Of a DNA stretch of 64,000 nucleotides, positions 45,387-52,945 are shown piece by piece. The stretch spans positions 1,302,001 through 1,366,000 of the forward strand of contig NZ_JAHFVL010000001.1 in assembly GCF_018599185.1 (NCBI RefSeq). Direction: 5' to 3'. The stretch comes from Rhodanobacter sp. LX-99. GTDB lineage: Bacteria > Pseudomonadota > Gammaproteobacteria > Xanthomonadales > Rhodanobacteraceae. The position numbers and the translations under genes are program-made. The notes beneath the pieces were generated by a model. The model worked only from the letters and a program-made list of their open reading frames with translations. It searched no databases and was not told where the DNA came from. The stretch's first letter is position 1. Every line of letters starts with the position of its first letter.

Positions 45387-45667
45387 CGGCCATGAACCTG
45401 ACAGGACTGCGGCTTCCGCCCGTTCATAATTCTGCCGGGAACCAAACCGGACCACCCCGGTCAGTATTACTGATTGGTACCGTTCCTCTTGCCGTGGAAC
45501 GTGCCGGCACGGCAGTCGATCTCCCCCTGTCAAATGGCCGTGCCGGCACACCAATCAATGGTGTTTCCTCACACGTCTCCGACGACGTTTGTCCCGGCGC
45601 AGCCGTTCACTGCGTCGGGACTTTTATGCGTGGGTGTTTTGCGGCGAACGCCGCCGAAGGCCGCTGC
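45387..45667. other. Hairpin-rich non-coding stretch
   Basis: Together with the terminator region this makes a gene-free gap of about 350 bases. It contains two copies of the palindrome GTGCCGGCAC (45501-45510 and 45540-45549), a small hairpin ACACCA/TGGTGT (45548-45564), and a terminator-like hairpin at 45591-45625. No convincing ORF. It could encode a small RNA on the plus strand, but no known family is recognised. Confidence 0.4.
45591..45625 (+). terminator. Terminator-like hairpin
   Basis: 12-bp stem GTCCCGGCGCAG / CTGCGTCGGGAC with one G-U pair, a seven-base loop, then TTTTA. It points on the plus strand toward the convergent end of rpe and could end a small RNA starting in the preceding 200 bases. 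Confidence 0.6.
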
Positions 45668-46336
45668 TCAGCCGATCGCCTTGCGCATGGCGGCGATCTC
45701 GGTGGCGTAATCCGCTGCGTGGAAGATCGCCGAGCCGGCCACGAAGGTGTCGGCGCCGGCGGCGGCGATCGCACCGATGTTCTGCGCGGTGACGCCGCCG
45801 TCGATCTCCAGCCGGATCGCACGGCCGCTCGCGTCGATGCGCGCTCGCGCCTGGCGCAGTTTCTCCAGCGCGCCGGGGATGAACTTCTGCCCGCCGAAGC
45901 CCGGGTTCACCGACATGATCAGGATCAGGTCGAGCTTGTCCATCACGTAGTCGAGGTAGTCCAGCGGCGTGGCCGGGTTGAACACCAGCCCGGCCTGGCA
46001 GCCCGATTCCTTGATCAGGCCCAAGGTGCGGTCGATATGCTCGCTCGCCTCCGGATGGAAGCTGATCAGGCTGGCGCCGGCCTTGGCGAAGTCCGGCACG
46101 ATGCGGTCGACCGGCTTCACCATCAGGTGCACGTCGACCGGCGCGGTGATGCCGTACTTGCGCAGCGACTGCAGCACCATCGGCCCGATCGTGAGGTTCG
46201 GCACGTAATGGTTGTCCATCACGTCGAAGTGCACCCAGTCGGCGCCGGCGGCCAGCGCCGCGGCGGTGTCTTCGCCGAGCCGCGCGAAATCGGCGGCAAG
46301 GATGGATGGGGCGATGATCGGGGCTTGCTTGGGCAT
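45668..46336 (-). CDS. rpe: Ribulose-phosphate 3-epimerase
   Basis: 222 residues from ATG 46336. TIM-barrel metal enzyme of the pentose phosphate pathway interconverting ribulose-5-phosphate and xylulose-5-phosphate. Motifs: [14 protein letters not shown] at the start, [12 protein letters not shown] with metal ligands, [17 protein letters not shown] and EIDGGVT. The frame extends 43 codons upstream, but that part has no homology and no ribosome site. Confidence 0.95.
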   Translation of the reverse strand: MPKQAPIIAPSILAADFARLGEDTAAALAAGADWVHFDVMDNHYVPNLTIGPMVLQSLRKYGITAPVDVHLMVKPVDRIVPDFAKAGASLISFHPEASEHIDRTLGLIKESGCQAGLVFNPATPLDYLDYVMDKLDLILIMSVNPGFGGQKFIPGALEKLRQARARIDASGRAIRLEIDGGVTAQNIGAIAAAGADTFVAGSAIFHAADYATEIAAMRKAIG

Positions 46337-46477
46337 GGCGCTACGCTGCAGGGAACAGGAATCGAGGGAATAGAGAATAGAGGAAAGCGGGCTCCCCCGC
46401 GGCAGACCCGGCGATGGCGTCACCCACCGCCACGCCTCGGCGTGCGGCTTTTCCGTATTCCCCATTCCCGACCCAAA

Positions 46478-47290
46478 TCACTTGAAGCCGCGCATTTCCT
46501 TGATCCGGTCGTACGCGGCATTGATATCGCTGGCGCGCGACTCGGCGCGCTTGCGCATGTCTTCGGGCAGGTCGCCGAGGCGGTCGGGGTGGTGTTCGGA
46601 GATCAGCTTGCGGTAGGCGCGTTTCACCGCGCGGTCGTCCGCGTTGCGGTCGATGCCGAGCACCGCGTACGGGTCCGGTCCCTGCGGCGCGCGCTGCGGC
46701 GGCACATAGCCGCCGCCGGTGCCGTAGGCGTGGCCGTAGCCGCGCGACCCGCCGGCAGCAGCGTTCCACGCGTAGCCCTTCATCGCCATCAGCGCCATCA
46801 GCTCCATGTCGCTGATCCGCAGCGCGAACGCCAGCTGGCGCAGGATCGCCATCTTCTCCGGCGGCGGGTTGCCCTCGGCCAGCACGGTCTCGATCACCAC
46901 GTCGAGCACCGGGAACCCGTGGTCGCGGCGCAGGCCGACCCAGTTGCGCAATGCGGTGATGGTCTGGGTGACGTCGAATTCCGGCTGCTTGCCGACGTTG
47001 AAGCTGGCCACCGCCTGCTTGCGCTGTTCGGCGTCGAGGTTCATCCGCGTCATCAGGCGTTCGGCGATCGCGATCTCCTGCTCCGACACGCGGCCATCGG
47101 ACTTCGCCACCGCGCCGAGCAGGGTGAACAGCGGGCCGACGAAGCCGCCGGCCTCCGGGGTGGCGCGCTTGCGCTGGCTGTAGCGCATGTTGTCGAAGAT
47201 GAAGCCCAGCACCGCGCCGGTGATGGCGCCGGGCATGTGGCCGATGAGCAGACCGAAGAACGCGAACCACAACGTGTAGGTAAAACTCAT
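46478..47290 (-). CDS. djlA: Co-chaperone DjlA (TerB-like plus J domain)
   Basis: 270 residues from ATG 47290, 4-bp overlap with the cytochrome gene. One N-terminal membrane helix (about 6-30), a TerB-like helical domain (about 45-165; [19 protein letters not shown]), a glycine-rich linker with repeated GY, and a C-terminal J domain (about 205-270; [12 protein letters not shown]) with the HPD motif in EHHPDRLGD that stimulates DnaK. Confidence 0.93.
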   Translation of the reverse strand: MSFTYTLWFAFFGLLIGHMPGAITGAVLGFIFDNMRYSQRKRATPEAGGFVGPLFTLLGAVAKSDGRVSEQEIAIAERLMTRMNLDAEQRKQAVASFNVGKQPEFDVTQTITALRNWVGLRRDHGFPVLDVVIETVLAEGNPPPEKMAILRQLAFALRISDMELMALMAMKGYAWNAAAGGSRGYGHAYGTGGGYVPPQRAPQGPDPYAVLGIDRNADDRAVKRAYRKLISEHHPDRLGDLPEDMRKRAESRASDINAAYDRIKEMRGFK

Positions 47291-47601
47291 GGCTGTCCCT
47301 GCGGCTGCGGCGACTGCGCGCTGTACCAGCGCGCCAGCGCGTCGAGTTCGACGTCGCTGACCGGGCCGATCGCGGCGCGCATCACCGGCACGTTGCGGCG
47401 GCCGTCGCGGTACTGCTTCAGCGCGTCGCGCAGGTAGTCCAGCCGCTGCCCGGCCAGGTGCGGCACGCCCGGCATGCCGGCATGGCCGCTGGCGCCGTGG
47501 CAGGCGGCGCACAGACCCAGCCGCGCGGGCGGCGCCGGCGTTTGCGCGCAGATGGGGAGGGCGGCGAGCAGGCAGAGCGCCGCGGTCAATGGAATTCGCA
47601 T
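47287..47601 (-). CDS. Small periplasmic cytochrome c
   Basis: 104 residues from ATG 47601. Signal peptide ending near ICAQT, then one haem site CAACHG and a C-terminal axial Met candidate in VPVMRAAIG. The spacing resembles half of a cytochrome c4 or a c5-type monohaem protein. It overlaps djlA by 4 bp and is divergent from purC. Confidence 0.88.
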   Translation of the reverse strand: MRIPLTAALCLLAALPICAQTPAPPARLGLCAACHGASGHAGMPGVPHLAGQRLDYLRDALKQYRDGRRNVPVMRAAIGPVSDVELDALARWYSAQSPQPQGQP

Positions 47602-47727
47602 CGGCAACACATGGGGCCAGGGATCGCCAATTCTAGCAGCGCGCCCGGATTCCCCGAGGGCGCGTTTCCGGCACCGCGGCCGCAGCGGCTAGAATGGGCG
47701 CTTTCCCGCCACGTGGAACCCGCTGCC

Positions 47728-48624
47728 GTGCCCACCACCCTGCCGCAATCGAACCTGCCCGGCCTTGAGCTGATCCATCGCGGCAAGGTGCGCGATGTCT
47801 ACGCGTTGTCCGACGATCGGCTGCTGATGGTGGCCACCGACCGGCTTTCGGCGTTCGACGTGGTGATGCCGAACCCGATCCCCGGCAAGGGCGAGATGCT
47901 CACCCAGATCTCCAACTTCTGGTTCGGCAAGACCGCGCACCTGGTGCCGAACCACCTGCTCGACGTGCCGCTGGCCGAGGTGCTGCCGCCCGGCACCGAC
48001 CTCAAGCTGTACGAGAAGCGCGCGGTGGTGACGCGGCGGTTGAAGCCGGTGCCGGTGGAAGCGATCGCGCGCGGCTACCTGATCGGTTCCGGCTGGAAGG
48101 ATTACCAGGCGACCGGCTCGCTGTGCGGCATCGCGCTGCCGGCTGGCCTCAAGCAGGCGCAGCAGCTGCCCGCGCCGATCTTCACGCCGTCGACCAAGGC
48201 CGCGGTGGGCGACCACGACCAGAACGTCAGCTTCGACGCCGTGGTGGACGCGGTGGGCGCCGACCTGGCCAACCAGGTGCGCGACGCCACCCTGGCGATC
48301 TACCGCTGGGCCGCTGCCTATGCGGCCGAGCGCGGCATCATCATCGCCGACACCAAGTTCGAGTTCGGCACCGACGCCAGCGGCAAGCTGTACGTGATGG
48401 ACGAGATGCTGACGCCGGATTCCTCGCGCTTCTGGCCGGCCGACGAATACCGCGTCGGGATCAGCCCGCCCAGCTACGACAAGCAGTTCGTGCGCGACTG
48501 GCTGGAGACGCAGGACTGGAACAAGACCGCGCCCGGCCCGGTGATTCCGGACGAGGTGATCGCCCGCACCGCCGCCAAATACGCCGAGGCCCTGCAGCGG
48601 CTGGCCGGTATCCGGCTCGACTGA
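47728..48624 (+). CDS. purC: Phosphoribosylaminoimidazole-succinocarboxamide synthase
   Basis: 298 residues from GTG 47728, chosen because family members begin with a MPTTL-like sequence there; GTG 47713 is in frame. SAICAR-synthetase motifs: [41 protein letters not shown] and [15 protein letters not shown]-dependent step of purine synthesis that joins aspartate to CAIR. The long form is common in Xanthomonadales. Confidence 0.95.
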   Translation: MPTTLPQSNLPGLELIHRGKVRDVYALSDDRLLMVATDRLSAFDVVMPNPIPGKGEMLTQISNFWFGKTAHLVPNHLLDVPLAEVLPPGTDLKLYEKRAVVTRRLKPVPVEAIARGYLIGSGWKDYQATGSLCGIALPAGLKQAQQLPAPIFTPSTKAAVGDHDQNVSFDAVVDAVGADLANQVRDATLAIYRWAAAYAAERGIIIADTKFEFGTDASGKLYVMDEMLTPDSSRFWPADEYRVGISPPSYDKQFVRDWLETQDWNKTAPGPVIPDEVIARTAAKYAEALQRLAGIRLD

Positions 48625-48646
48625 AGCTTCCATGGGGGGAAATGCC

Positions 48647-49117
48647 ATGCGCACCATGCAGGACTGGCTCGACAGCTACAGCGGCGACCATCAGAACCCG
48701 ACCAACCAGGTGTTCCACTGGTTCTGCGTGCCGCCGATCGTGTGGTCGGTGATCGCGCTGCTGTGGGCCATCCCGGTACCCGTCAGCCAGTTGCGCCCCG
48801 GCGCCTGGGCGGTGCTGGTGATGGTGCTGGCGTTCTACTGGTACTGGCGGCGTTCGCACCGCCTGGCGGTCGGCCTGCTGATCGTGTTCGCCCTGCTCGG
48901 CCTGCTCACCAACTACCTGTACTGGCGACTCGGCGTCGCACAGCTCTGCTACCTGGCGGTCGGCGTGTTCGTGGTCGCCTGGATCGGCCAGTTCATCGGG
49001 CACAAGTTCGAGGGACGCAAGCCGAGCTTCCTCACCGACCTTTCCTACCTGCTGATCGGTCCGGCGTGGCTGATGGCCAAGCTGCTGCGCAAACTGGGGT
49101 TCAAGCAAGTCACATGA
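48647..49117 (+). CDS. Mpo1-like/DUF962 membrane protein
   Basis: 156 residues from ATG 48647, placed by GGGGGGA six bases upstream; the longer ORF start overlaps this site. About four membrane helices. The N-terminal motif SYSGDHQNPTNQVFHWFCVPP and FIGHKFEGRKPSFLTD hold the conserved His residues of the Mpo1/YGL010w family, whose yeast member is an iron-dependent dioxygenase acting on 2-hydroxy fatty acids. The bacterial role is not established. Confidence 0.85.
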   Translation: MRTMQDWLDSYSGDHQNPTNQVFHWFCVPPIVWSVIALLWAIPVPVSQLRPGAWAVLVMVLAFYWYWRRSHRLAVGLLIVFALLGLLTNYLYWRLGVAQLCYLAVGVFVVAWIGQFIGHKFEGRKPSFLTDLSYLLIGPAWLMAKLLRKLGFKQVT

Positions 49118-49521
49118 CCACCCTGCTTACCGTGATCAGCAGCCTGCTCTGGTGGGTGCTGTACAGCAGCATGGCCGCGCTGGCATTCGCCCTGATCGGC
49201 TGGTCCGTATTGCGCTGGGCCGAGCGCTGCGCGGTGGTGTTCAACCGCATCTACCTGGCCTGCCTGCTGTGGACCATGCTCGGCCTGCTGCTGGTGGTCG
49301 GCGTGGCCGCCTACGAAGGCCACCTGCACCCGCCCTACGGCGCACTGCTGAGCTCCGGCCTGCTGCGCTGGACGCTGGTGCTGGACATGCTGATCGGCAG
49401 CATCCTGCTGTGGCGGCTGGTGCCGCGCATCGACGCCCGCCGCATCCGCCCCGGCAGTGCGTGCATGGCGGTGGCGGTGATCATGGCGATCAGCTTCGGC
49501 GTCGCCACCAGCCTGGCCTGA
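49114..49521 (+). CDS. Four-helix membrane protein, unknown function
   Basis: 135 residues; ATG overlaps the previous stop by 4 bp. Hydrophobic helices at about 5-30, 45-65, 85-100 and 112-132. No catalytic motif. Co-transcribed with the Mpo1-like gene, so a joint lipid-related role is possible. Confidence 0.65.
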   Translation: MTTLLTVISSLLWWVLYSSMAALAFALIGWSVLRWAERCAVVFNRIYLACLLWTMLGLLLVVGVAAYEGHLHPPYGALLSSGLLRWTLVLDMLIGSILLWRLVPRIDARRIRPGSACMAVAVIMAISFGVATSLA

Positions 49522-49526
49522 ACGCC

Positions 49527-49560
49527 CGGCGGAGGAGCGGGCTGCCCCGCCCCTCCGCCG
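49527..49560. terminator. Bidirectional hairpin between convergent genes
   Basis: Perfect 9-bp outer stem CGGCGGAGG / CCTCCGCCG and an inner GCGGG / CCCGC pair fill the 42-bp gap between two convergent membrane-protein genes. No T-run. Confidence 0.55.
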
Positions 49561-49563
49561 CGG

Positions 49564-49992
49564 TCACATGTGCGCCAGCATGCTGCCGAAGAACACCATC
49601 ATGATGCCGCCGATGATCACGCCAAGCACGATGCCGATCACCAGATACACCAGTTGCACCACACACGCCTTGCCGTAGCCGATCTGGCTGCCGTTCTGCG
49701 CCAGCAGCAGGTAGTTCACCACCGCGGCGCCCACCAGGAATTGCACCAGCAACGACAGCAATCCGCCCGCGCTGCCGTGCGAGACCATGCCCACGACCAC
49801 CATCGCCACGGCTGCCGCGATCCAGGTCAGCACCACCGCGCCCAGCGCGCGCAGGTAGGACGGCATGTAGCCGACCACCAGCCGGAACGCCACGCTCAGC
49901 ACCAGCGCCGCAAGCAGTACGCCCACGACGATCATCACCAGGATCGCGAACAGCCCCATGCCGGCCAGCGCGGCCAACGTCGAAGTACCCAT
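49564..49992 (-). CDS. Four-helix membrane protein, unknown function
   Basis: 142 residues with four long hydrophobic helices (about 8-38, 48-70, 80-98, 108-138). Glycine/valine-rich, no charged pocket or catalytic motif. Not recognised. The start at ATG 49992 is supported by AGGGGG a few bases upstream. Confidence 0.65.
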   Translation of the reverse strand: MGTSTLAALAGMGLFAILVMIVVGVLLAALVLSVAFRLVVGYMPSYLRALGAVVLTWIAAAVAMVVVGMVSHGSAGGLLSLLVQFLVGAAVVNYLLLAQNGSQIGYGKACVVQLVYLVIGIVLGVIIGGIMMVFFGSMLAHM

Positions 49993-50149
49993 ACAACCCC
50001 CTAGTCAGTGGAAGGAAAAACCGCCCGGCGGCATCCCCATGCCGTCCGCTCTCCCCGGCGGTGGCGCCAGCCTAGCCGATGGCCGCGCCGGCGTCTCCCG
50101 CGGCGAGATCCACCCGCGCTATATCATCGACCCGCTTGAGAGATGTGCC

Positions 50150-51496
50150 ATGACTCTGCGCAGCCTGTTCGTCGACTTCAACAGTTACTTCGCCTCGGTC
50201 GAGCAGCACGAGGACCCGAGCCTGCGCGGCTGCCCGGTGGGCGTGGCGCCGGTGGCCGCCGAAACCACCAGCCTGATCGCCGCCAGCTACGAGGCCAAGG
50301 CGTTCGGCGTGGGCACCGGCACCATGGTGCGCGAGGCGCGGCGGCGCTGCCCCGGCATCCAGATTCGCGTGGCGCGGCCGGAACGCTACGTGGCCTGGCA
50401 TCACCGGCTGATGGAAGCGATCGACCACGCGATCCCGGTGGGCCGGGTCGGCTCGATCGACGAGGTGGCCTGCGAACTGGTCGGCCGCCAGCGCCGGCGC
50501 GAGATTGCCGAGCAGATCGCGCAACAGGTGAAAGACGAGATCGCGCTGGCCGCGCCCGGCGGCGCGATCCGCTGCTCGATCGGCATCGCGCCGAACGACT
50601 TCCTGGCCAAGACCGCCTCGGACATGAAGAAGCCCGACGGCCTCACCGTGATCGAACTGGCCGATCTGCCGCACGCACTGCATGGGCTGGCATTGCGCGA
50701 CCTGTGCGGCATCGGTCCGTCGATGGAAGCGCGCCTGCACGAAGCCGGCATCACCAGCGTGGCCCAGCTCACCGCCGCCTCGAAGCCGGTGCTGCGCCGC
50801 GCCTGGGGCGGCATCGAAGGCGAGCGCATGTGGGGCCTGCTGCGCGGCGCCTGGCTGCCGACCGCACCCACCGAACGCGGCTCGATCGGCCACTCGCACG
50901 TGCTGGGCCCGGAACTGCGCACGCCCGCCGGCGCCCGCGCGGTGCTGAAGAAACTGCTGGTGAAGGCGGCGATGCGCATGCGCCGCGAGGAAATGCTCAG
51001 CGGCGCCATGGCCGTGCGCATCCGCTTCATCGGCCACGACCAGCGCTGGGAACGCGACCTCGCGTTCGACCCCACCGACGACAGCCGCGAACTGCTGCGC
51101 CTGCTGAACGGCATGCTCGATAGCAGCCAGCGCCGTCGATTATTGCCTGGCCCGACCAACGCCATCCCGCTGTCGGTCAGCGTCACTCTGATGCGCCTGG
51201 TGCCACGCACGCAAAGCAGCGGCTCGCTGTTCGCAGCAACCGAAGACACCGGCCGAGTCGACGCGCTGGTCGACCGCATCAACGCGAAGTTCGGCTACAA
51301 CAAACTCTACTTCGGCAGCATGCAGCTGGCGCTCGAACACGACGCCGCGCCGATGCGCATCCCGTTCAACCGCGTGCCCGATGCCGACAGCGAGAACGAG
51401 GCCAGCCACGATCCGCTCTGGCTGCAGACGATGAATCGGTTCAAGGCGATGGCCGAGAGCAAGCATCGGCGACGGGAGCGTTACGCCAGGAAATAG
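50150..51496 (+). CDS. Y-family DNA polymerase, divergent (second copy besides dinB)
   Basis: 448 residues from ATG 50150. Palm/finger motifs: VDFNSYFASVEQ with metal ligand D9, and SIDEVACEL with D104 and E105, so the active site is intact. IRCSIGIAPNDFLAKTASDMKKPDG is the conserved finger/palm block, shown here only in part, and LCGIGPSMEARLHEAG the thumb helix-hairpin-helix. No beta-clamp motif of the QxDLF type is visible at the C terminus. It is longer than DinB and closer to UmuC-like or stand-alone Y polymerases. No umuD or imuA is adjacent. Likely translesion synthesis. Confidence 0.88.
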   Translation: MTLRSLFVDFNSYFASVEQHEDPSLRGCPVGVAPVAAETTSLIAASYEAKAFGVGTGTMVREARRRCPGIQIRVARPERYVAWHHRLMEAIDHAIPVGRVGSIDEVACELVGRQRRREIAEQIAQQVKDEIALAAPGGAIRCSIGIAPNDFLAKTASDMKKPDGLTVIELADLPHALHGLALRDLCGIGPSMEARLHEAGITSVAQLTAASKPVLRRAWGGIEGERMWGLLRGAWLPTAPTERGSIGHSHVLGPELRTPAGARAVLKKLLVKAAMRMRREEMLSGAMAVRIRFIGHDQRWERDLAFDPTDDSRELLRLLNGMLDSSQRRRLLPGPTNAIPLSVSVTLMRLVPRTQSSGSLFAATEDTGRVDALVDRINAKFGYNKLYFGSMQLALEHDAAPMRIPFNRVPDADSENEASHDPLWLQTMNRFKAMAESKHRRRERYARK

Positions 51497-51515
51497 CCAC
51501 TGTGGCCCACTGTGG
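51497..51515 (+). repeat. Tandem CCACTGTGG repeat before the RHS gene
   Basis: CCACTGTGG occurs twice with a 10-base period, directly after the polymerase stop codon and 77 bases before the RHS start. Each copy is itself partly palindromic (CCAC/GTGG). It could be an operator or a scar of insertion; function unknown. Confidence 0.5.
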
Positions 51516-51591
51516 CCAACTCTTGCCAAGGAGATCAGGCTTTGATGTAGGCTGTTTCGACGATATTGGAGTAACGCCAAGGGGAGGGAAC

Positions 51592-52524
51592 ATGGGCGAT
51601 CGTTCAGGGAGATGGTTCAACTGCCAGCGGATCGGTGGTTTGCTTGTTCTGCTTTTCTCTGGCTTGCTGCACGCTGGCACAGTGACTTACGTCTACACTG
51701 ACCCGCAGGGCACGGTGCTGGCGGAAGCCGACGCGAACGGCAACATCACGGCAAGATACGACTACACACCGTACGGCACCGCGGTGGCAAGCATGAGCCC
51801 GGCACCGAACGGGCCGGGATATACCGGGCATGTGAACGATCCGGATACCGGACTCGTGTATATGCAGGCGCGCTATTACGATCCGACCACGGGACGCTTC
51901 CTCAGCGCCGATCCGATCAACCCTGTAACGGGTAACCTGTACAACTTCAACCGGTACGGCTACGCCAACAACAATCCGGTCAACAACACCGATCCGGATG
52001 GGCGATGTGTCGATGCCGACTTTAGTTGCGGTGCGATGGCCCGGTCCTTCGCACAGCATCCGGAGGCAACGAAACCGCTGGTTCCCTATGCCGTAGCCGG
52101 GGTCGGGGTGATGGCGACAGCTTCCGGTGCGGGTGCAGCGGTCGTTTATGTGAAAACCGCCATAATGGTCGACAAGGTGTTGTCGGAATCTCCCACACCT
52201 CCTACTACATTGCAGAAAAATGTGGCACAGGGAAAAGCCGGAGAGGCTTTAACCCGAGCAAAGTATGGTGATCATATTGCTGGTGAACAGGTGACCATCA
52301 AAACTTCCGATGGCACCAGAACAAGGACCGACTTCGTCACCAAAGATCGAGGAGTCATTGAAACGAAAACGGGTGGTGCCGACTTGAGTAAGGGTCAGGC
52401 AAAGTTGTTTGATGACATCAATGCAGGCCGAGAGGTCACCCCGGTTGGTAAAAACGCGACGGATGCAGGACTTGAGTCAGGGAAATCTACTGTCCTCAAG
52501 TCATGCACTATTGACCGCTGCTAG
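51592..52524 (+). CDS. Secreted mini-RHS protein with C-terminal PD-(D/E)XK nuclease toxin
   Basis: 310 residues from ATG 51592, behind GGGGAGGG. Residues 1-28 form a signal peptide. About 30-137 is one RHS core: YDYTPYG, MQARYYDPTTGRFLSADPI and NRYGYANNNPVN, the usual boundary before a variable toxin. A hydrophobic stretch (165-188) follows. About 205-310 is the toxin with E218, D247 (RTDF), E257-T-K259 and Q269, the PD-(D/E)XK nuclease pattern. The toxin-encoding part has visibly lower G+C than the core. A probable immunity gene starts 9 bases on. Unlike large RHS effectors there is no shell or VgrG. Confidence 0.82.
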   Translation: MGDRSGRWFNCQRIGGLLVLLFSGLLHAGTVTYVYTDPQGTVLAEADANGNITARYDYTPYGTAVASMSPAPNGPGYTGHVNDPDTGLVYMQARYYDPTTGRFLSADPINPVTGNLYNFNRYGYANNNPVNNTDPDGRCVDADFSCGAMARSFAQHPEATKPLVPYAVAGVGVMATASGAGAAVVYVKTAIMVDKVLSESPTPPTTLQKNVAQGKAGEALTRAKYGDHIAGEQVTIKTSDGTRTRTDFVTKDRGVIETKTGGADLSKGQAKLFDDINAGREVTPVGKNATDAGLESGKSTVLKSCTIDRC

Positions 52525-52533
52525 GTTTGCGAC

Positions 52534-52908
52534 GTGAACAAGTCACACACTTTCGTAGTGGATTTCGTCGTCAAGGGCGACTCCCCGGACGTCATGAAAA
52601 TGGTTCTTGTCGAGGAGGGAGATTGGTCAGACATTGATGACCGTCTGCGACTTCTCCAGCAGCGGATGTACGGATGCATCGATGCAGCGATTGACGGCCA
52701 GCTAACCGAGCAATTTCCTGAAGCCAAAGGGAAGAAGATCATCGTTTCAGTTGACTTCTACGATGCTCCTCAGAACGAGGCCTCTGAGTTCTTCGAGCGA
52801 TTCTCAAAAAATGTGTTCTTGATTCCGTCTTACGGGGACGCGTTGAAAAAGAGCGAGTTCGTGAAAGACATCGCTTTTGAGGCGAATTTCGAGACATTGC
52901 CGAAATAG
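52534..52908 (+). CDS. Probable immunity protein to the RHS nuclease toxin (DUF6572-like)
   Basis: 124 residues from GTG 52534. Small acidic cytoplasmic protein with no signal peptide. The central block (LRLLQQRMYGCIDAAIDGQL, then EQFPEAKGKKIIVSV) resembles the DUF6572 immunity-type family. Position after a toxin-tipped RHS gene, tight spacing and equally low G+C support the immunity role. The family call is from memory of its pattern and is less sure than the genomic role. Confidence 0.75.
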   Translation: MNKSHTFVVDFVVKGDSPDVMKMVLVEEGDWSDIDDRLRLLQQRMYGCIDAAIDGQLTEQFPEAKGKKIIVSVDFYDAPQNEASEFFERFSKNVFLIPSYGDALKKSEFVKDIAFEANFETLPK

Positions 52909-52945
52909 GCCGGGTGAATTCAATCCCGAAGCACACCGCACTTCC

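Noticed and set aside
46380..46470. Hairpin CACGCC-TC-GGCGTG with nearby TTTT between djlA and rpe
   Set aside because: The T-run is on the plus strand while both genes are on the minus strand; short stem, so not called a terminator.
51592..52524. Pseudogene remnant of a larger RHS gene
   Set aside because: It has a strong ribosome site, an intact signal peptide, an uninterrupted frame and an adjacent immunity-like gene, so it reads as a complete small protein.
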